Source: Bacteroidia bacterium
Lineage (GTDB): Bacteria; Bacteroidota; Bacteroidia; J057
NCBI GenBank assembly: GCA_033391075.1
Contig: JAWPMV010000001.1
Span: 3,906,001-3,970,000, forward strand
DNA: 64,000 nt
Reading direction: 5' to 3'
Positions within the stretch are counted from its first letter, which is position 1. The number at the start of each line of letters is the position of its first letter. Positions 24,362-34,324 of this stretch are shown in pieces. A program made the position numbers and the translations under genes. Below the pieces are notes generated by a model, which was not told where the DNA came from, ran no database searches, and saw nothing but the letters and a program-made list of their open reading frames with translations.

Positions 24362-26743
24362 ATGAGCTTCATGAAAAGTAGCAAAGTAATATTCTTTGTA
24401 TTTCTTCTATTTATTCAAAGTCTGCAAGCACAAAATTCCTCTTTTATAGTTAAAGGGAAAATTGTAGAAAGTCAGGAGCAAACTCCCATAGAATTTGCGA
24501 CGGTCTTGCTATTAGAGAAAGACAGCGAGAAAGCCATAGGTGGAACTACTACAGATGAAGCCGGCTTATTTGAAATCAAAACTCAAGGAAAAGACTTTCA
24601 GCTAAAGATAAGTTTCATCGGTTTTGAGACTCAATTTATCAAAGAGTTTGATGGTAAGGAGTCAATTATTGATCTGGGAGTTATCCAATTGAAGGAAGTC
24701 ATTACAACTACTGGTGAGGTAGTTATTCAGGCAGAAAAATCTCAGCTGGAATTTAAGCTGGATAAGCGGGTATTCAGAGTTGGCAAGGATTTGAGCAGCA
24801 CCGGAGCCAGTGCGCTGGAAATATTGAATAATGTCCCCTCTGTAAACGTAAATATCGAAGGGGTCATAAGTCTTCGTGGAAGCGCCGGAGTCCAGGTTTT
24901 GATCAATGGGAAACCTTCTGTTTTAACTAGTGAAGAAGGGAATGCATTGGGGTCTATTACTGCTGAAATGATCGACAGAGTAGAAGTGATTACCAATCCA
25001 TCTGCCAAGTATGATGCGGAAGGAACTTCTGGCATTATCAATATCGTTTTGAAGAAGGATGAGCGGAAAGGCATCAACGGCTCTGTAACCCTCAATACAG
25101 GCGTTCCGCATAACCATAGCCTGGGATTAAGCCTCAACAGAAGAACAGAGAAATTCAACCTATTTGCGCAGTTGGGGGCAGGCTATAGAAACCTGCCTAA
25201 TGATTCAGAAAGCATCAATGAAGACCTCAGTGATAATAGCCAGGTCAGAAGTATAGGAGATGAGGAAAAATTTGAGACCTTCCTCAATTTGAATCTAGGA
25301 GTAGATTACTATTTCGATCCCAATAATGTACTCACCCTGGCCGGAAATTTCGCCTATGAATTTGAGGACCAACCCTCGATATCAGATTTTCAGTTTTTGG
25401 ATGGTTCCGGAGCGCTACTTTCTCAATGGGAAAGAGAGGAGATCACTACGGCAACCAATCCGAAGTGGCAATACGAACTCCAGTACAAACGAGATTTTAA
25501 AGATCATAAAGAACATGATTTGCTTTTCAGCGCTTTGGGCAATTCTTTCGCCAAAGACCAGCAATCTCAATTCTTAAATACTACAATTCTGGGGGATGAT
25601 CTTTTCGGGAATCAGGAAACCATAACTGATTTTCGAGAGGATGAATACACCTTTAAGCTGGATTATACCAAACCTATATCGAAGACCTTAACGATGGAAA
25701 CAGGTGCTCAATATGTAATCACTGATGTGAGCAATGATTTCGCAGTAAATGACTGGATCAATGGCGAATGGACAGCAGATCCCAGTCTTACCAATCTGTT
25801 TGAATATGACCAAAAGGTTTTGGGCGTCTATGGTACAGGAGCTTATGAAGGAGTGAAATGGGGACTAAAATTGGGCCTGAGAATGGAAAGCACTGACTTG
25901 CAGACCTTACTGGTAAATACAGCAGAGGTCAATAAGCAGGATTTTGCCAATCTTTTCCCTAGCATCCACAGTTCCTATAAAATCAATGAGCAATTTTCCA
26001 TGCAGGCAGGCTACTCTCGTCGAATCTGGAGACCAGGACTTTGGGACCTCAATCCTTTTATGAATATCCGCAATAATTTCAGCATTCGTACAGGAAATCC
26101 CGCCCTGCAACCGGAGTTTACGGATTCTTATGAGATCACGGGTATTTATGTATTTGAGAACCTATCGCTCAACTTCAGCACCTATCACCGATTTACAACT
26201 GATGTAGTAGAACGGATCGCGACTTTCGAAAATGAAGTAAGTACAAGCAAACCTGTCAATATTGGGACAAACCGAGCTACAGGTCTTGAATTTAATGCCA
26301 AATACAATCCCGTGAGATGGTTCACCCTGCTGACAGATTTGAATTACCTCTATTTTAATCGGGAAGGAACTTTTGAAAACACCGTCTTTGATTTCAATGC
26401 AGATCAGTATTCAGCCAAAATCATGAGTAAATTTAAACTCCCGGCAGACATTGATTTCGAAATAGTAGGGCAATACAGATCTCGGGTTCAAATGGTTCAG
26501 GGAGAGATGTCAGAAAATATATTTGCGGATCTGGGCATTAGAAAAAAACTCCTCAATGGCAAAGCGGTCATCAATCTTAGCGTAAGAGATGTGTTCAAAT
26601 CCCGTATCATGGAAATCAATACCTTTCAACCTGACTTTTATCTCTATAACTGGAGAAGAAGGGGACGCTTTGTAACGATTGGATTTAGCTATGGATTTGG
26701 GAAAGGAGAAGCTATGGAATTTTCTGGACAGAAGAGATACTAG
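24362..26743 (+). CDS. TonB-dependent receptor of the outer-membrane beta-barrel (OMP_b-brl_3) group
   Basis: Outer-membrane protein of 793 residues from the ATG at 24362; the frame is open to a TTG at 24329, and another ATG at 24371 is possible. The signal peptide ends at LQAQ. A CarboxypepD-like domain (SFIVKGKIVESQEQTPIEF, TTDEAGLFEIKTQGKDF) is followed by a plug (SALEILNNVPSVNVNIEGVI, QVLINGKPSVLTSEEG, SAKYDAEGTSGIINIVLKK) and a barrel ending in an aromatic-rich strand. The order matches PF14905-type receptors, which are usually single genes without SusD. The ligand is unknown. Confidence 0.88.
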   Translation: MSFMKSSKVIFFVFLLFIQSLQAQNSSFIVKGKIVESQEQTPIEFATVLLLEKDSEKAIGGTTTDEAGLFEIKTQGKDFQLKISFIGFETQFIKEFDGKESIIDLGVIQLKEVITTTGEVVIQAEKSQLEFKLDKRVFRVGKDLSSTGASALEILNNVPSVNVNIEGVISLRGSAGVQVLINGKPSVLTSEEGNALGSITAEMIDRVEVITNPSAKYDAEGTSGIINIVLKKDERKGINGSVTLNTGVPHNHSLGLSLNRRTEKFNLFAQLGAGYRNLPNDSESINEDLSDNSQVRSIGDEEKFETFLNLNLGVDYYFDPNNVLTLAGNFAYEFEDQPSISDFQFLDGSGALLSQWEREEITTATNPKWQYELQYKRDFKDHKEHDLLFSALGNSFAKDQQSQFLNTTILGDDLFGNQETITDFREDEYTFKLDYTKPISKTLTMETGAQYVITDVSNDFAVNDWINGEWTADPSLTNLFEYDQKVLGVYGTGAYEGVKWGLKLGLRMESTDLQTLLVNTAEVNKQDFANLFPSIHSSYKINEQFSMQAGYSRRIWRPGLWDLNPFMNIRNNFSIRTGNPALQPEFTDSYEITGIYVFENLSLNFSTYHRFTTDVVERIATFENEVSTSKPVNIGTNRATGLEFNAKYNPVRWFTLLTDLNYLYFNREGTFENTVFDFNADQYSAKIMSKFKLPADIDFEIVGQYRSRVQMVQGEMSENIFADLGIRKKLLNGKAVINLSVRDVFKSRIMEINTFQPDFYLYNWRRRGRFVTIGFSYGFGKGEAMEFSGQKRY

Positions 26744-26816
26744 AACCCAGCGCCTCAGGCCCACACTCCCTTGTTCTGGTGTGCCGTGCAACACAAATTG
26801 ATAGTGTAGATTTGCG

Positions 26817-26845
26817 CCTCCCTTTGCTTCTATAGCAAGGGGAGG
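26817..26845. terminator. GC-rich hairpin between convergent receptor and tamB genes
   Basis: CCTCCCTTTGCT at 26817-26828 pairs with AGCAAGGGGAGG at 26834-26845, a 12-bp stem with one G-U pair and a 5-nt loop. TTTGCGC is repeated directly on both sides of the stem. The surrounding 120 bp are richer in G+C than neighbouring gaps and contain GTGCCGTG twice. Confidence 0.55.
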
Positions 26846-26863
26846 TTTGCGCGTGCCGTGGGG

Positions 26864-29800
26864 TCAGCGCTTTTTCTTACTTTTAAAGATATTCCCCAGT
26901 TTGTCGAAATCCTTTTTGTAGAAAATCCCCAGGCCGGTCTGTGAGGTATTATTGTAAAGTTCGCTGTCTATACCCTCGCGATTAAATACCTCCAGTACCA
27001 GTTCATTTCCTTTGTTAAGGGTGCCCAGATTATTATTGGCTCTGGGAAGAAGTTTGATAATGACTGAGAGGTTACCGATCGTTAGGTTTGAATCCTGACT
27101 TACGAGGTTTCCATCTCTTTCGATAATGACCCGGTCATTGAAAAGTTTATAGGAAACGAGGAGATTTACGTCTTTAAAATTGGTGGTTCCGAGGTTCAGA
27201 CTGAGCTTATCATCTACCGCTTGTGATAACCAGTAATTCAGTTGATTGCTTAGCATTTCAGATACACTGGTTGTTACTCCCAAAGCGGCAGCATCCTGTC
27301 CATTGATAAAGCCACCAGTCGGGGCAAATCGATTGAACACCATCAGGCTAAAGACCTGTTTATTGAGTTCCTGTTCATCATAAGTAATGGTTTTCAGATA
27401 AGAAGCTACCTGCGGGATGTCATCATTACTCATACTGGGAAGCTCAATCTCCAGGGCTATATTAGGTTCAAGCAGGGATCCCTGCATTTTCATCAATACA
27501 TGAACCGGAACCCTTACTGCATTCTCTTCATTGATTACTTCGCGTATATCTGCATAGAGAGGATAGATGGCTTCGAGATTCAACTCTGCCTCATAAGGAT
27601 CTCCGGACCAGGTGATACGGCCGCCTTGCTTTACTTCAAATTTCTTATTGAATACATTCTGTGCGGTAAAGAGATAATTCCCTTCTGTGATTTCATAATT
27701 GCCATACATTTTGAAATCCCCATCGGTATTGATCACCATGTTCAGGTTTCCAGTACCCCTTCCCTGCATGATATCCCCTACCCTTTCATCAAATATGAGT
27801 TCAACATCGCTTTCCTCCGAAACATAGGCAGTCAAATTGATTTCTACATCTTTCAGACCGGTATTGACCTTTCCATCATCCTCTTTATCTCCTTTAAATC
27901 GAATATAATCCGGACGTCCAAACTCCGAATCATAGGTAACCGGAACTTTGAGATAACTACCAGCTCCTGAAGAAGCAAAGGCATTGACGACAAGTTTTTC
28001 CAGGCTACCTGTAATATCAGCAACTCCATCTTTTACAAATACTTTCCCATAAAAGAGTTTATTGTCGCCTTTATCCGTATCCATGACCAGGAAATTTGAA
28101 ATCTTGTCCAACTGCAAGGCAAATATGAATCTCTGCAGGCCCTCATGGTAGATATAGCCATTAAAATCTGCATGATTCTGATATTTATCGAAGAGTCGGA
28201 TTTCCTCAAATTTTATGCGGTCATTGTCGAAAGCAATTTCACCATTGAAGGTGTATTCTGTTTTGAAATAATCAACGCCAAAGCCTGCATCTTTGAAATG
28301 CCCAATTCCATTTACTTTAAAATTGTCCAGATTTCCGGAAATCTTAAAACTATCCAGTTCCACGCTTCCTTTCATCCCATACAGCTGACGTTTCACAAAT
28401 GGATAAGCATATTCTAAGGGTATAGGATTATTGGTTTGAAGCTCCAGATAGAGAGGCGATTTCTTTTCATCCGCCGCATATCTACCCGCCAATACAAGGG
28501 TTGTATCTTTTTGATTCTCGTACAGCTGGCTTTTTACCCGAAACACATTCTCAGACTCTTTCCAACTCAAACTGCCAAACATGTCCCCATAATTGAAATC
28601 ATCCAATCCGAATGAATCGATCCGAACATTGCTTTCAACAAAGGGATCATTTAGAAGATTTTGTAAGGATATAGAAGCATTGAGTTTTCCATTGGGGAAA
28701 TACTCGGCGGGATAAAGGTCCTGGAAAAGTTTGAGATCCAGTTTACTCATATCCAGGGTCAGCAAATCCTCAGGATCCGGCGAAAGCATACCTTCTGCCC
28801 GGATATAAGTATTGCCATTGGAAAGCATGAGGTTCTGAATATCGAGTCGCTGCTCTTCGTAAGAGTAAATGATGGAGTCTTCCTGACTAACAGGAAGGGT
28901 ATCCCCCCTCATGACGAGTAAAGAGTTGCTGGGATTGACCGCAGATCGAATACTCCCATCTTTGGCAAAATAGGTTTTCATCTGCAACTGGACCCGATTA
29001 TTATATTTTTCCTGAACAGCTATGAAGGTACTTTCATAGTTCTTTTCCAATCCATCCAGGTTGAAACTGATTCTTTCCAACTTACCATCCTGAGGCAACA
29101 AAAGACTATCCATCAATAAGGCTCCCACTATACCCAATTGCTCATTTCTCGCCAATTTGAATAATTCTATATCAATTTGATTGCCCATCAAATTGAATTC
29201 TTTGTAGCGCAAGCTATCAAGGTTCATCTTCATGCTTACCTGCTCATACTCCCCGAACTGGAAACTTCCAGTCATAAGTCCTTGTGTACCCGGCTGTGCA
29301 GGTATTCCCAATAAGGCCAGCATCTTATTCAAGTCCTCTTTGGGAGCCATAGCAAATTGCCCACTGACTTCCGTACTGTCTATTTCCTTTTCGGCATAAT
29401 AAGCCTGACTCAGGCTATCATTATTCTCAAAGAATAATTGCGTTTCTTTGGCCAAGGTAGATACAAGCGAAAAGCCCTGACTAAGGTTGAGCGTTCCTGT
29501 TATATCAGCATCAACCACTGAACTTTTCAGGTTATAATATTTGCTCTTATTGGGGAGTCTGTCTGCACGGAACCAAAGATCCGGAATATGTAAATCCTGC
29601 TTTTCCGTGTTCTCAATCAGATCTGTATTTTTCAGGTTTAGCTCTCCGGTGATATCATCCGGAAAATTTCCTAACAGACTTCCATTTACTTCGGTGCTAA
29701 TTGAAATATCTTTTTCATACAGTCCATATCGCTTCAGATTGAATCCATCGATTCGTCCTGTGGCGGCATAAACCGGAATTTCTTTGCTTTGATCAATATT

Positions 29801-31384
29801 GAGGTCCAGATTTAATTTACCTTCCTCATCCTCTCCATATACCTTTCCAATCAGGGCATCTTTTTCAACACTGATATCCGTATAAATGGAATCGACCTTT
29901 CGCCCCATAATCTCGGAATCAATCATAAATCCTTTGACTTTCATCTGGGCAGTTGAAGTCGAAGTCCCTGAGCCATCCAATAAGACATCCACATTCAAAT
30001 TGCGGGAATCCAACACATCCTTGAAGCCCATGGCATTCAGGTTCAGTTTGTTTGTCAGGATTTTGCCAGAATATTTGGTCTGATCCGCTTTGGGAGGAAG
30101 TTGGATATGTAAATCAGCCACCAAGGTTCCTGCACTGGTGTCCTTGGCCGTTGCATTCAGGTCAAAATCAAAATAATTGCCAACCAGTTTTCCATTTATG
30201 GAAGTATTTCTAAGCTTATTCAAAAAGGCTGGCAAACCTACAGTTGGAAGCGTCTTTTTCAGATCTATAGCTGAAATTCGGGCTGTTCGGAAAAGGATAT
30301 TGATATGAGCCTCTTCTTTTTTGAGTGCATTTTCCAAAATGAAACTGGAATAGATCGAACTGGAATCACTCAGGGCCACATGAAAAGCATCGCTGTTTAG
30401 TCTTTCAATATTCCCTACAAGTTTGCCCTTCAAGCCCAATCTTCCTTTGACTGGGAGGGTATCCGGAAGGAAATGATACAATGAATTGATATCCAGTTCA
30501 CTTTCCTTTAGATCCAATTCAAAATCATCAGTAATATCCGTATCAAAGACCTGTTTTAAATCTGAATAAGGAAATGATATGCTACCCATCAATCGGCTAT
30601 CATCCATTTTTACAAGAAAGTCTTGAAAATGGACTTCTGCTCCTATTCCTTTTGTAGTATCAGGGAAAATAGAAGATAGACGAGTTTGGAGACTGTCCAA
30701 TTGAAAACCACTCAGACTTTCAATAAAAGATAATTGATCGATCCGTGCATCCAGGCTAATACCGGGATTAAAGGTCATGGCTAATTCTGTACTAATATCT
30801 TTCAGGTCCAGATTATTGAAATTAATCCTGCCTTCAACCAAAGAATCTACTTTCTGACTCAGAGAATCTATATGTCGGAATTTTGCCTTATGCAAGCTTA
30901 TATCCTGCAAAACAAAACGTAAGGGTCGTTTCGATTTGGTAGTATCGGTACTACTGAAAATGGAGAGATCAATGGGGATATTATAGGAACTGTCCACCCG
31001 ACTACGAACCAATCTGAGTTCGGGATTGAAGACCTGAACGTCTGTGATGCTTACCTTATGAACCGGTTCGCTATTAAGCAGATATTCCCATAAAGAAAAA
31101 TTCAGAAGGTCGATTTTAACGGCATTTATCTTGAGGAAATCCTCTCCATTTTTATCCGGGATTTCCAGACCCTCAAGAATCGCATAAGTTGGAAGCCCTG
31201 CATCTACCCCACTCAAATGCACCTCTGTTCCCAGGTCTTTTTCCAGCACTCCTTTGATCTTATAGACCATCCAGTTCTGGACAGGAGAGAAAGTCAGCGA
31301 GTACCCCAACAGCGATACCGTACCTAATAGAATTATTAAGCCGATACCTAACCTTCTGCCGATTTTATTAACGCGCTGTTTCAT
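26864..31384 (-). CDS. tamB: TamB/DUF490 translocation and assembly module protein
   Basis: Very long inner-membrane-anchored periplasmic protein of 1506 residues. One N-terminal membrane helix (about 13-33) is followed by AsmA/TamB-like repeats of beta strands that would form the long groove for lipid transport between membranes. The C-terminal TamB (DUF490) domain is clear: GNYLFTAQNVFNKKFEVKQG, ITWSGDPYEAELNLEAIYP, LLEPNIALEIELPS and LSLNLGTTNFKDVNLLVSY. The length fits Bacteroidota TamB homologues. No TamA/Omp85 gene is adjacent. It is divergent from tsaD. A -7-like element lies just upstream. Confidence 0.9.
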   Translation of the reverse strand: MKQRVNKIGRRLGIGLIILLGTVSLLGYSLTFSPVQNWMVYKIKGVLEKDLGTEVHLSGVDAGLPTYAILEGLEIPDKNGEDFLKINAVKIDLLNFSLWEYLLNSEPVHKVSITDVQVFNPELRLVRSRVDSSYNIPIDLSIFSSTDTTKSKRPLRFVLQDISLHKAKFRHIDSLSQKVDSLVEGRINFNNLDLKDISTELAMTFNPGISLDARIDQLSFIESLSGFQLDSLQTRLSSIFPDTTKGIGAEVHFQDFLVKMDDSRLMGSISFPYSDLKQVFDTDITDDFELDLKESELDINSLYHFLPDTLPVKGRLGLKGKLVGNIERLNSDAFHVALSDSSSIYSSFILENALKKEEAHINILFRTARISAIDLKKTLPTVGLPAFLNKLRNTSINGKLVGNYFDFDLNATAKDTSAGTLVADLHIQLPPKADQTKYSGKILTNKLNLNAMGFKDVLDSRNLNVDVLLDGSGTSTSTAQMKVKGFMIDSEIMGRKVDSIYTDISVEKDALIGKVYGEDEEGKLNLDLNIDQSKEIPVYAATGRIDGFNLKRYGLYEKDISISTEVNGSLLGNFPDDITGELNLKNTDLIENTEKQDLHIPDLWFRADRLPNKSKYYNLKSSVVDADITGTLNLSQGFSLVSTLAKETQLFFENNDSLSQAYYAEKEIDSTEVSGQFAMAPKEDLNKMLALLGIPAQPGTQGLMTGSFQFGEYEQVSMKMNLDSLRYKEFNLMGNQIDIELFKLARNEQLGIVGALLMDSLLLPQDGKLERISFNLDGLEKNYESTFIAVQEKYNNRVQLQMKTYFAKDGSIRSAVNPSNSLLVMRGDTLPVSQEDSIIYSYEEQRLDIQNLMLSNGNTYIRAEGMLSPDPEDLLTLDMSKLDLKLFQDLYPAEYFPNGKLNASISLQNLLNDPFVESNVRIDSFGLDDFNYGDMFGSLSWKESENVFRVKSQLYENQKDTTLVLAGRYAADEKKSPLYLELQTNNPIPLEYAYPFVKRQLYGMKGSVELDSFKISGNLDNFKVNGIGHFKDAGFGVDYFKTEYTFNGEIAFDNDRIKFEEIRLFDKYQNHADFNGYIYHEGLQRFIFALQLDKISNFLVMDTDKGDNKLFYGKVFVKDGVADITGSLEKLVVNAFASSGAGSYLKVPVTYDSEFGRPDYIRFKGDKEDDGKVNTGLKDVEINLTAYVSEESDVELIFDERVGDIMQGRGTGNLNMVINTDGDFKMYGNYEITEGNYLFTAQNVFNKKFEVKQGGRITWSGDPYEAELNLEAIYPLYADIREVINEENAVRVPVHVLMKMQGSLLEPNIALEIELPSMSNDDIPQVASYLKTITYDEQELNKQVFSLMVFNRFAPTGGFINGQDAAALGVTTSVSEMLSNQLNYWLSQAVDDKLSLNLGTTNFKDVNLLVSYKLFNDRVIIERDGNLVSQDSNLTIGNLSVIIKLLPRANNNLGTLNKGNELVLEVFNREGIDSELYNNTSQTGLGIFYKKDFDKLGNIFKSKKKR

Positions 31385-31400
31385 TAAGAGCTTGAATGGG

Positions 31401-31429
31401 CAAATATACGCAGCAATTATCTATCCAAA
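31401..31429 (-). promoter_or_regulatory. Candidate Bacteroidota promoter for tamB
   Basis: On the minus strand TATATTTG (31408 down to 31401) fits the -7 consensus TAnnTTTG. TTTG (31429 down to 31426) could serve as the -33 element, although the spacer of 17 bp is shorter than the usual 19-21. The resulting leader before the ATG at 31384 would be only about 10 nt. Confidence 0.35.
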
Positions 31430-31479
31430 TTGCCTGATTTTCTTAATTTTACGGGAATTTTAACATAAAGTATGACTTC

Positions 31480-32478
31480 GTGTCCTATTTATTAGCAATA
31501 GAGTCTTCCTGCGACGAAACAGCTGCATCAATTTTGAAAAATAATGAGGTGCTGGCCAATATTATTTCCTCCCAACTGGATCACAGTGAGTATGGGGGAG
31601 TAATTCCTGAATTAGCTTCGCGCCTTCATCAGCAAGCCATCATGCGTGTGATTGAAGCAGCCCTGGAAAAAGCGGAGATTAACAAAGAAGATTTAGATGC
31701 CATTGCCTTCACACGAGGGCCGGGCTTATTGGGTGCCTTATTGGTGGGAACCTGTTTTGCCAAGGCTTTTGCCTATGGGCTGGGCATTCCCCTGATTGAG
31801 GTCAACCATATGCAGGCCCATGTCCTGGCAAATTTCTTAACAGAAAGTCCTCCGGAATTTCCTTTTATGTGTTTGACCGTATCAGGGGGACATACTCAAT
31901 TGGTGCTGGTTCGCGATTATCTGGACATGGAGATCATAGGCCAAAGCATAGATGATGCAGCCGGAGAGGCTTTTGATAAAGCTGCCAAAATCATGGACCT
32001 ACCCTATCCGGGAGGACCAGAAATTGATAGGCTTTCCAAAGTCGGAAATCCCACAGCCTTTCAATTTCCCAAACCCGAGATAGGTGAATTTGAATTCAGC
32101 TTTAGCGGTCTGAAAACTTCTATTCTCTACAAGATTCGGGATGGCATGAAAACAGATCCCAATTTCCTCAAGGAGAATATGGCAGATCTGGCTGCCAGTT
32201 ATCAGCGAAGGATCGTACAGATCTTATTGGATAAACTGGCCAAAGCAGCCCAAAAATATGAAGTCAGGCACCTGGCCATCGCCGGAGGGGTATCCGCCAA
32301 CTCAGAACTAAGAAGCAGCTTCCAGGAAATGTGTAACGACAAAGGCTGGATTGCTCACATTCCGCCCTTTGAATTTTGCACCGATAATGCTGCCATGATC
32401 GGCATCGCAGGATATTATAAGTATGTACAAAAGGAATTTACGGATTTGTATGCGGTTCCTTATACGCGGGGATTTTAG
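31480..32478 (+). CDS. tsaD: tRNA N6-adenosine threonylcarbamoyltransferase TsaD
   Basis: Transfers threonylcarbamoyl to A37 of tRNAs that read ANN codons, together with TsaB and TsaE; essential in most bacteria. It has 332 residues, normal length. The metal ligands are H110 and H114 in VNHMQAHVLAN and D302 in CTDNAAMIG. Nucleotide-binding glycine motifs are IESSCDETAAS at the start, VSGGHTQLV (about 134-142) and IAGGVSANSELR (about 267-278). The start is GTG at 31480. An out-of-frame ATG eight bases upstream opens a seven-codon frame that ends inside the gene. Divergent from tamB; convergent with the ECF sigma gene 22 bp away. Confidence 0.97.
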   Translation: MSYLLAIESSCDETAASILKNNEVLANIISSQLDHSEYGGVIPELASRLHQQAIMRVIEAALEKAEINKEDLDAIAFTRGPGLLGALLVGTCFAKAFAYGLGIPLIEVNHMQAHVLANFLTESPPEFPFMCLTVSGGHTQLVLVRDYLDMEIIGQSIDDAAGEAFDKAAKIMDLPYPGGPEIDRLSKVGNPTAFQFPKPEIGEFEFSFSGLKTSILYKIRDGMKTDPNFLKENMADLAASYQRRIVQILLDKLAKAAQKYEVRHLAIAGGVSANSELRSSFQEMCNDKGWIAHIPPFEFCTDNAAMIGIAGYYKYVQKEFTDLYAVPYTRGF

Positions 32479-32500
32479 CTTGCTTTTTGCCACAAATATC

Positions 32501-33103
32501 TTAGGAATTTCCAAGAAACAGGCTCAAAATCATAAGTGAATACAGGCTTGTTGCAGGGTCCATGTTCTCAAGTTTTTGGCGCACATAGCCTCTTGCTTTC
32601 ACCAATTGAGATTTTACAGTATGGACTGAGAGTTGCAATTCCTGCGCAATTGTAGGATTGTCTTTGCCTTCAAAATAGCGCTTCCGAAATATCAGTTTCC
32701 TTTGGGGAGGTAGGCCTTCGATAATATGATCTACCTCTGATGCATACTCCTTTTTAATAAAAATAGTCTCTCCATTTTCAAGATCTATTATTGGATAATT
32801 CTCCAAAAACTTTCCTCGAAGTCTCTCATCACTGGCTATTTTCCTTAAGTAGGTATAGGTAGTATCCCGGGCTATTTTATATAAAAAGGGTCGAATGGAT
32901 TGCTCAGAATTTATCAGACTTCTTTTTTCCCAGATTTTAATAAAAACATCCGCTGTGACCTCTTCTGCTAGCTCAGGGATTTTCAACATGCTTTTGCAGA
33001 AATGATAAATAGGCACCTTATACTGCTCAAAGAGCCAATTTAAGCCCACTTTTTCGCTTCTCTTGAGGGCCTCTATATACCTATGTTCCTCTTTTACTAC
33101 CAA
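32501..33103 (-). CDS. ECF RNA polymerase sigma factor of the FecI type
   Basis: Sigma factor of 200 residues. Region 2 is at about 20-85 (LNWLFEQYKVPIYHFCKSML, ELAEEVTADVFIKIWEKR, RPFLYKIARDTTYTYLRK). Region 4 is at about 125-180 (GLPPQRKLIFRKRYFEGKDN, TIAQELQLSVHTVKSQLVKA). This is the Bacteroidota ECF type normally tied to FecR and SusC genes. It lies divergent from the FecR gene across 154 bp instead of in front of it on the same strand. It should direct transcription of the FecR-SusCD operon, and perhaps of itself, once released by FecR. Convergent with tsaD. Confidence 0.92.
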   Translation of the reverse strand: MVVKEEHRYIEALKRSEKVGLNWLFEQYKVPIYHFCKSMLKIPELAEEVTADVFIKIWEKRSLINSEQSIRPFLYKIARDTTYTYLRKIASDERLRGKFLENYPIIDLENGETIFIKKEYASEVDHIIEGLPPQRKLIFRKRYFEGKDNPTIAQELQLSVHTVKSQLVKARGYVRQKLENMDPATSLYSLMILSLFLGNS

Positions 33104-33257
33104 TAAAATAGATTACTAAATAACAGACATCTGCAATTCTTAATATACGAGAAATCGGATGTATCCACAAAAAATTTAGCCTTAGCGTAATCCTTTTGTG
33201 CTCTTGCTTGCGGATATACATAAACAAGGATTATTATCCTTCAGACTACTACTACAG

Positions 33258-34265
33258 ATGAAGCGAAAAGACCAACTCATCCAGAAACTCTATAACAATA
33301 GTTGTTCCCGATCTGAACTAGAAGAATTATTGAATTTGCTATCTGAGGAAACCTCCGATGAGGCTCCAAAGATTATGGAAGAATTATTGAATCAGATGCC
33401 TGAGATCTCCATTCAGGAAAAAAATGATTTCAGTAGGATAAAGGAACAGATAGATAGGCATATAAATAAGGAAGCCGAAAGAGAGCAGGAGTATAGCTCT
33501 GATAAAAAACTCAAGCCATTCTTTTTTAGACGGACAATGAGGATCGCCGCTTCACTCGTCTTATTGGCATCCTTTAGTTGGCTGCTTTATCAAAGTCAGG
33601 AGAGCAAGAAAAGCACAAAAACAACCCTGGCCGGGGAGATCAAAAAATTTGAATTACCTGACGGTTCCCAGGTAACCCTCAACGCCAATTCCTCTATTAA
33701 ATATGCAGAAAACTGGAAGCAAGGAGAAACAAGGACCGTTTACTTAAAAGGGGAAGCATATTTTAAAGTTGAAAAAAAGCCTGCTAGCGGAGCAAAATTC
33801 CAGGTTTTAACCAATGGCTTGAAAGTCGAGGTTCTGGGAACCTCCTTTAATGTCAAACAAAGAAATAAATCTACTTCTGTTTTTTTGGAAGAAGGGAAAG
33901 TTCGTCTCCAGGCCCCTGAAAGTGCAGAACCGGAAGTCCTATTGAATCCCGGAGAGCTGGTTCATTATTCTACCAGTAAAAAATCACTCACTTCTCCTAA
34001 AAGTGTTGATGGAAGATTCGAAACCTCCTGGAAAACAGGAATTCTCGAATTTGAAGAGGTTCCCTTACAAGAAATTCTTGAGAAACTGGCTGAAATCAAT
34101 GAATTCCAATTCGAGCTGAGAGACAGCTCCTTAGGCCAGGAATTACTGACCAGTTCAATTCCCGCTCACAATATTGAAAAAGCGATATCCATTTTAACGA
34201 AAACCAGCGGAATGAATTTCTCGCTTGAAAATGGAAAATATATTCTTCAGCAAAATGCTGAATAG
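33258..34265 (+). CDS. FecR-type anti-sigma factor
   Basis: Membrane anti-sigma factor of 335 residues from the ATG at 33258; the open frame extends upstream to a GTG at 33198, but that part is unlike FecR. The N-terminal cytoplasmic part (1-90) would hold the sigma factor. One membrane helix at about 97-113 (IAASLVLLASFSWLLY) is followed by the periplasmic FecR domain (EIKKFELPDGSQVTLNANSS, LKGEAYFKVEKK, VEVLGTSFNVKQ, FLEEGKVRL) and a C-terminal DUF4974 domain (about 265-333), which would receive the signal from the STN domain of SusC. First gene of the operon; 59 bp before SusC. Confidence 0.92.
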   Translation: MKRKDQLIQKLYNNSCSRSELEELLNLLSEETSDEAPKIMEELLNQMPEISIQEKNDFSRIKEQIDRHINKEAEREQEYSSDKKLKPFFFRRTMRIAASLVLLASFSWLLYQSQESKKSTKTTLAGEIKKFELPDGSQVTLNANSSIKYAENWKQGETRTVYLKGEAYFKVEKKPASGAKFQVLTNGLKVEVLGTSFNVKQRNKSTSVFLEEGKVRLQAPESAEPEVLLNPGELVHYSTSKKSLTSPKSVDGRFETSWKTGILEFEEVPLQEILEKLAEINEFQFELRDSSLGQELLTSSIPAHNIEKAISILTKTSGMNFSLENGKYILQQNAE

Positions 34266-34324
34266 AAGGAAGGATTGAAGCAATTTTTCATAGTCTTTTT
34301 AGCAGACCTAAAAACCAACAGCCT

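Noticed and set aside
33198-33257. Extended N-terminus of FecR from the GTG at 33198
   Set aside because: The extra 20 residues are hydrophobic and unlike FecR; the ATG at 33258 gives a normal start (MKRKDQLIQKL).
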